Of a stretch of 64,000 bases of DNA, positions 27,201-33,200 are shown in pieces. This stretch comes from Williamsia serinedens (GTDB taxonomy: Bacteria > Actinomycetota > Actinomycetes > Mycobacteriales > Mycobacteriaceae). The notes under the pieces are model-generated. The model ran no database searches. It was given only the letters and a program-made list of their open reading frames with translations, and was not told the DNA's origin. The translations under genes were made by a program, and so were the position numbers. Positions within the stretch are counted from its first letter, which is position 1. Each line of letters starts with the position of its first letter. The stretch is from assembly GCF_024171725.1 (NCBI RefSeq), contig NZ_JAMTCG010000005.1, positions 434,001 through 498,000 of the forward strand. Reading direction: 5' to 3'.

Positions 27201-30200
27201 GGGTCGTCGTTGACCGCAGCCCGGCTCGCCGCCGCGCTGTCGGAGGTGGCGGGCACCTCCATCAGCGTGCGGTCGGTGTTCGAGCACCCGACGATCGCGG
27301 CGCTGGCCGGACTCGTCGACGCGTCGCACGACGTCGGGGTGGTGCCGGCCCCCGGCCCGGTGCCCATGCCCCGGCCCGATCGCCTGCCGTTGACGCCGCA
27401 GCAGGAGGAGATCTGGCTGCAGTGGACGCTCCACCCCGACGACACGGGGCACCACCTTGTGGGGGCGGTGCCGCTGGATCCGTCGGTGGCGGAGTTGCTG
27501 CTCGACGAGGGGTCGCGCGCAGAGCTGGTCGAGCGGGTTCGCGGGTTCGTCTCCCGGCACGACGCGTTGCGGACGCGGTATCCCGTCGACGATCTGGGTC
27601 CGCGTCAGGAGCTCGTCGACCTCGACGACGTCGTGATCGATCTCGAGCCACGGCGCGTCGACGACATGGTCGAGGTGGTCGCCGAGGTGCTGGCGCCGTT
27701 CGACCTCGCCGCCGCGCCGCCGTGGCGGGTGCGCGTCGCCGACACCGGGGACGGGCTCGTCGTCGGCGCGGTCATCCATCACATCGCCGCCGACGGGCAC
27801 TCGGTCGCCGTGTTGGAGCGGGAGATCGCTGCGCTGGCAGGTGGTTCGACGGACGGCCCCTCGGACTCGGTCGATTTCGCGTCGTACACGCAGTGGTACC
27901 GGTCGATGCTCGCCGCCCGCGCGGAAGACTTGCGTCGTTTCTGGTCCGGGGTGTTCGTCGAGCCGATCCAGCCGCTGCGGCTGCCGGGCGTCGCGTCGAG
28001 CGTCGGCGAGCGGTCGGAGGAGGCGAGCTCGATCGCCGTCGCGGTGCTCGGTGAGCTCGAGTCGTTGCGGGACTGGGTGATCCATCACCGGACGACGGTG
28101 TTCATCGCGGTGCACGCTGCGCTGGCCTCGGTGCTCGCGCGACGCAGCGCGTCGTCGGATGTGGTGATCGGGACGGCGACGTCGGGGCGCGCTGACGCCG
28201 CTGTCGCGGATACCGTCGGCATGTTCGCGCGGACGGTGCCGCTGCGCACGGCGATCGACATCGACCGGCCCTTCCGGGAGGTTGTCGGGGCGGTGACCGC
28301 CGCCGACCTCGATGCGTTCGCGCACGCCGACCTTCCCGCCGCCGACATCGCGGCCATCGCCGACCCCGACCGCACCACCGCCGGGCGCGCGCTGACCGCG
28401 ATCGTGCTGTCGGACCTGATGACCGATCGGGACGGCAGCCTGGCCCTGGCCACCGACGTCGAGACGCTCGCGCGGTCGGGGCTGTTGCGGACTGTCTTCG
28501 GACTCGACTTCTCCGTCGCGGTCGTCGAGGCCGGACTGCGCATCGCGCTGGTCTACCGGCCCTCGACCGTCGAGGAGTCCGTCACGCAGGGTCTCGTCGA
28601 CGACGTCGTGCGCGTCCTGTCGGCGGCGCTGTCGGAGCCGGGCGTGGTCGTCGGGGACGTTCTCGTCGACGCAACTGCCCAACGAACGGTTCCTGCTGCC
28701 CAACAGACGGTTCCTGCTGCCCAACGAACGGGGGTGACGGGGACGGCCGACAGGGCCGGCCTGGCCGGCACGGTCGGGGGGATCCTGTCGGCTGCAGCTG
28801 AGCGGTATGCCGACAACGTGGCGCTCGTCGACGGGGGCCGGGCGTTCACCTACGCGCAGCTCGACGCGTGGGCTCGCGCGATCGCGGCCGCGTTGCGGGT
28901 ACGCGGCGTCGGCCGGGGGGACGTGGTGGCCACGCACGCACCGCGGTCGGCATGGTCGGTGGCTGCCACCTGGGGCATCAGCTACGCGGGGGCGGCGTTC
29001 CTGGCGATCAACCCCGCCGACCCGCCTCTGCGTCGCACCCGAATCCTGTCGGCCGCCACGCCCACCGTCGTGCTCACTGCGCCCGGGTACCCCGTCGACG
29101 ACGTCGCCGACGCACTCGGCGCGGCAATCGTCGTGCCGCTCGAGGAGGTCCCCGAGAGCGCGCCGTCTGCGCGTGGCCCCGCGTCGCTCGGTCTCGACGA
29201 CCTGGCCTATGTCGTGTTCACCTCGGGCTCGACGGGGGCGCCGAAAGGTGTGGCGGTCACGCACCGCGGCGTGGCGCCGATGGTGTCGAGCATGCTGGCG
29301 GGACTCCCGCTCAACCCGGAGACGGTGCTGTTGCACAACTACGCACCGTCGTTCGATGCCCACATCATCGAATTGATGCTGGGCTTCTCGTCGGGCGGCC
29401 GTGTCATCGTGTGTCCGCCGGACGTCATCGGTGGCGACGCGATGCATGAGCTCATCGACGCGGCCGGCGTGAACACGATGTTCTCGACACCTGCCGTGCT
29501 GAGCACCCTGGACCCCGCCCGGATGCGGGCGGTTCGACTGATGGGTGTCGGCGGTGAAGCCGTACCCCGGCGCCTCGCCGCCCAGTGGTCGCCAGGCCGG
29601 CAGCTCGTGAACCTCTACGGGCCCACGGAGACCACCGTCGTCGTCACCACCGATCTCGACATGGACGACGGGCCCGTCGACGTCGGTCACGCCGTGGCGG
29701 GGTCGGAGGCGGTCGTCCTCGACAGTCGTCTCCGTCCTGTGGCCGATCACACCGTCGGTGAGCTGTACATCCGGGGAGCGTCCCTGGCACGGGGGTACCT
29801 CGGACGTCCCGACCTCACCGCCGAGCGGTTCGTCGCCGACCCCGCCACACCCGGCACCCGCATGTATCGCACCGGCGACCTGGTCCACCGCCGTGCCGAT
29901 GGCGCACTGGTCACCCACGGGCGCAGCGACTCTCAACTCGCTGTGCGCGGACTCCGCGTGGAACCAGGCGAGATCGATGCCGCACTCACCTCGATCGACG
30001 GCGTCCGCGACGCGCTGGCCGACCTCGTCCGCACCCCGGCGGGAGCGGAGGTGCTCGCCGCCTGGGTTGTCCTCGACACGGGCGCCTCGATGGACGTCGA
30101 CGAGATCCGTCGATCCCTGCGGGAGACGCTGCCGCGCGGGATGGTCCCGGCACTCATCACCGTCCTCGACGAGTTACCACTCACCGCCAACGGCAAGATC

Positions 30201-33200
30201 GATCGACGTGCGCTGCCCATGCCATCGGTGCCACGCGGCCGCCCGGCGCGCACGCCCACCGAACTCGCGATCGTCGCGGTGTGGGCCGACGTGATCGGAG
30301 TCGACCCCGAGAGCATCGACACCGGAACGGATTTCTTCGCCGTCGGTGGGTCGTCGTTCTCGGCGACGCGGGTGGTCGGCCGGCTGCGGGAGGCCACCGG
30401 CCGCGATGTCACCGTGCGACAGATCTTCGACGCGCGGACTGTCGCCGACCTCGCCGCCGAGTTGGACGCGATGCCGGCCCTCGACGCCCGCGGCGTGCGG
30501 CCCGTCCACCTGCCGACACCCGCGAGCACCCCGCTGGCCTACCCGCAGCGACGCATGTGGTTCCTCAACCGGCTGGAGCCGACGTCGACCGCCTACACCG
30601 TGCCGGTCGTCGCGCGGATCGTCGGATCGGCGGACGTCGAGCGGATCCGGCGCGCGGTGCGACGCGTCGCGATGCGACACCAGAGCCTGCGTACCGTCTT
30701 CCCCGACACCGCCGACGGGCCCCGTCAGGTGGTGCTCCCACCCGAGTCCGTCGAACTCCCGGTGATGCTGCAGGGCGGACTCGACAGCGTTGCCCAGTTC
30801 GTCACAGCGCCGGTCGATCTCACGTCGGAGACGGCGTTCCGGGCGGCCGTCGTCGAGGACGCGGAGGCGTGGTTTTTGGTGGTCGTCATGCACCACGTCG
30901 CGGTCGACGGCTTCTCCCTGCGGACGCTGCTGGGCGACCTGGTGATCGCGTACACCACCGACGACGATCTCCCGTCGCCGGAACTGACGTACATCGACGT
31001 CACCCGCTGGCAGCTCGGGCGCCTCGGCGATCCCGACGATCCCGACTCGGAATACGGCCGGCAGCTGCGGTTCTGGCATCAGAATCTCGCCGGCATCGGA
31101 GAGCCGCTCCGACTGCCCGGCCACGACGACGCCCGCAACGGTCCCGGTGGACGGGTGGTGGTCGAGCTGCCCGACGCCCTCACCGCGCAGGTCACCGCCG
31201 TTGCCCAGGAGGTGGGTGCGTCCGTCTTCCACGTCGTGCACACCGCGGTCGCAACGGTTCTCGCGGCGTGGAACCACAGCGCCGACGTGGTGGTCGGCGC
31301 CCCGGTCCTCGGGCGGGCCGATCCTGCGATGGAGCCCGTCGTCGGGATGTTCGTCAACACCGTCGTGCTGCGCACAGCCCTCGAGGCTGGGCTGGCGGTG
31401 CGGGAGGCGATCACCGCTGTCCGCGACGCCGACCTCACCGCGACATCCCACGACGGTGTGCCCTACGACGCCGTCGCCCGCGCTGTGCGTCCCGACCACC
31501 GCGGCAGCCACGACCCACTCGTCTCGGTGCTCGTCGTCCAGCAGGAGGCGCTGGCCGTGCTGGACCCGGCGCTCATCGAGCAGGGGATCACGCTCGGGGA
31601 CAGCCGGATCGAGCCGGTCGGTGACGTGGACACCCTGGTGGCGGCGAAGTTCGACCTCGAGGTGATCCTGGCCCCGCAGCCGTCGGGCGGGCTGCAACTG
31701 ATCGTCCTGCACGCGGCCCCGGTGCCGTCGTCGACGGCGCAGGCGCTCGCCGACCACCTGGTCGGGCTCCTCGCCGCCGTTGCGCAGGCGCCGGATGCGC
31801 CGTTCCCCGCGATCGATGACGGCCTGTCCGCGGTGCAGCCGTCGAGTCCGGTCGTGGTCGAGAGGGCCGACGAGGACACCGTCGACGTGTCCGTCGTCCG
31901 GGCGGTGTTCGCCGAGGTGCTCGACGTCGCGACGGTCGGACCCGACGACGACTTCTTCGGCCTCGGCGGTACGTCGCTGTCGACGACGCAGGTGGTCGCC
32001 GCGCTCGCACGCCGGACCGGCCGTCGTGTCCCGGTGTCGGAGGTGTTCGCGCACCCCACGGCGTCGGGTCTGGCCGCGGCACTGGCCGGGACGCCGGAGA
32101 CCGCGGGGGACCCGGTGGCGGCTGCGCTCGCGCGCGTCGTCGTCGCCGCAGCGGTGCGCCCGTCGACACCGGTCCCGATGACCACCGCGCAGCGGCGGAT
32201 CTGGTTCGCCGACAGGCTGCTCCGCGAGCAGTCCGCCACGGCGGTCTACGCGGTGCCGGTCGTCGTGCCCGTACCGGCCGGTGTCTCCGACGACGCGATC
32301 GCCGCCGCCGTGCACGCCGTGGTGGACCGGCACGAGCCGCTGCGGACGGTGTACCCGATCGTCGACGGTCAGCCGTGTCAGGTGGTGCTGCCGTCGTTCC
32401 GGCCGGAGGTGCTCACCGTCAACCTGAGGGGTCGGTCGTGGCAGGACGCGATCGCCGACCCGCCCGCCGCGCTGCTCGGGCACCTCGCGGCCCCGTTCGA
32501 CGTCACCGCGGAACCCCCGGTGCGGGTGGCCGTCGTGGTGGCCGGCGACGAGCGGCTGCTGGTCCTCGTCGCGCACCACCTGTCGCTCGACGGGCAGTCG
32601 GCGGGACTCCTCGTCGCCGACCTCACCCATGCGCTCGCCGGACGATGGCTCACACCGCTCGACGTCACCTACCGCCAGTGGTCGCTGGCGGAACAGTCCA
32701 TCCCCGTGGCGGTCCGGGCCGCGGAGCGGGCGCGGGTGGTGGCCGCGCTCGACGGGTGGTCGGGTGTGCTCGACATCCCGACCGACCGGCCACGCACCGG
32801 GGACCGGTCGCTGCAGACCGCCGCGGTGCGCGTCGCCCTGGACCCGGCTGTCGCGGACGCGATCGATGCCCGGGCGCGGCTCGCCGGGGTCACCGCGTTC
32901 CACCTGTGGCACGCGGCACTGGCCCTCACCCTCGCGGCGGCCGTCGGGACCGACGACGTCGCCGTCGGCTCGCCGGTCTCGGTGCGGTCGCAGCCCGAGA
33001 TCGCCGGTGTGGTCGGGATGTTCGTGTCCACGGTCGTCCTGCGCACGCGTGTCCGTCGGTCCGGCACCGTCGACGATCTGCTGCGGGACGTCCGCGACGC
33101 CGACACCCCGGCGATCGCGTCGACGCTCGTCGGATTCGACGAGGTGGTCGCCGCGATGCGGCCTCCCCGCGATCCGGGGCGGCACCCGCTGGTGCAGGTG

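Noticed and set aside
26070-29936. Very long open frame (1288 codons) on the minus strand
   Set aside because: It lies fully antisense to NRPS modules 3-4 and has only Arg/His/Asp/Gly-rich composition with no motif. High-GC codon bias opens the opposite frame. The same holds for 24273-25898, 30174-33185 and 19254-21251.
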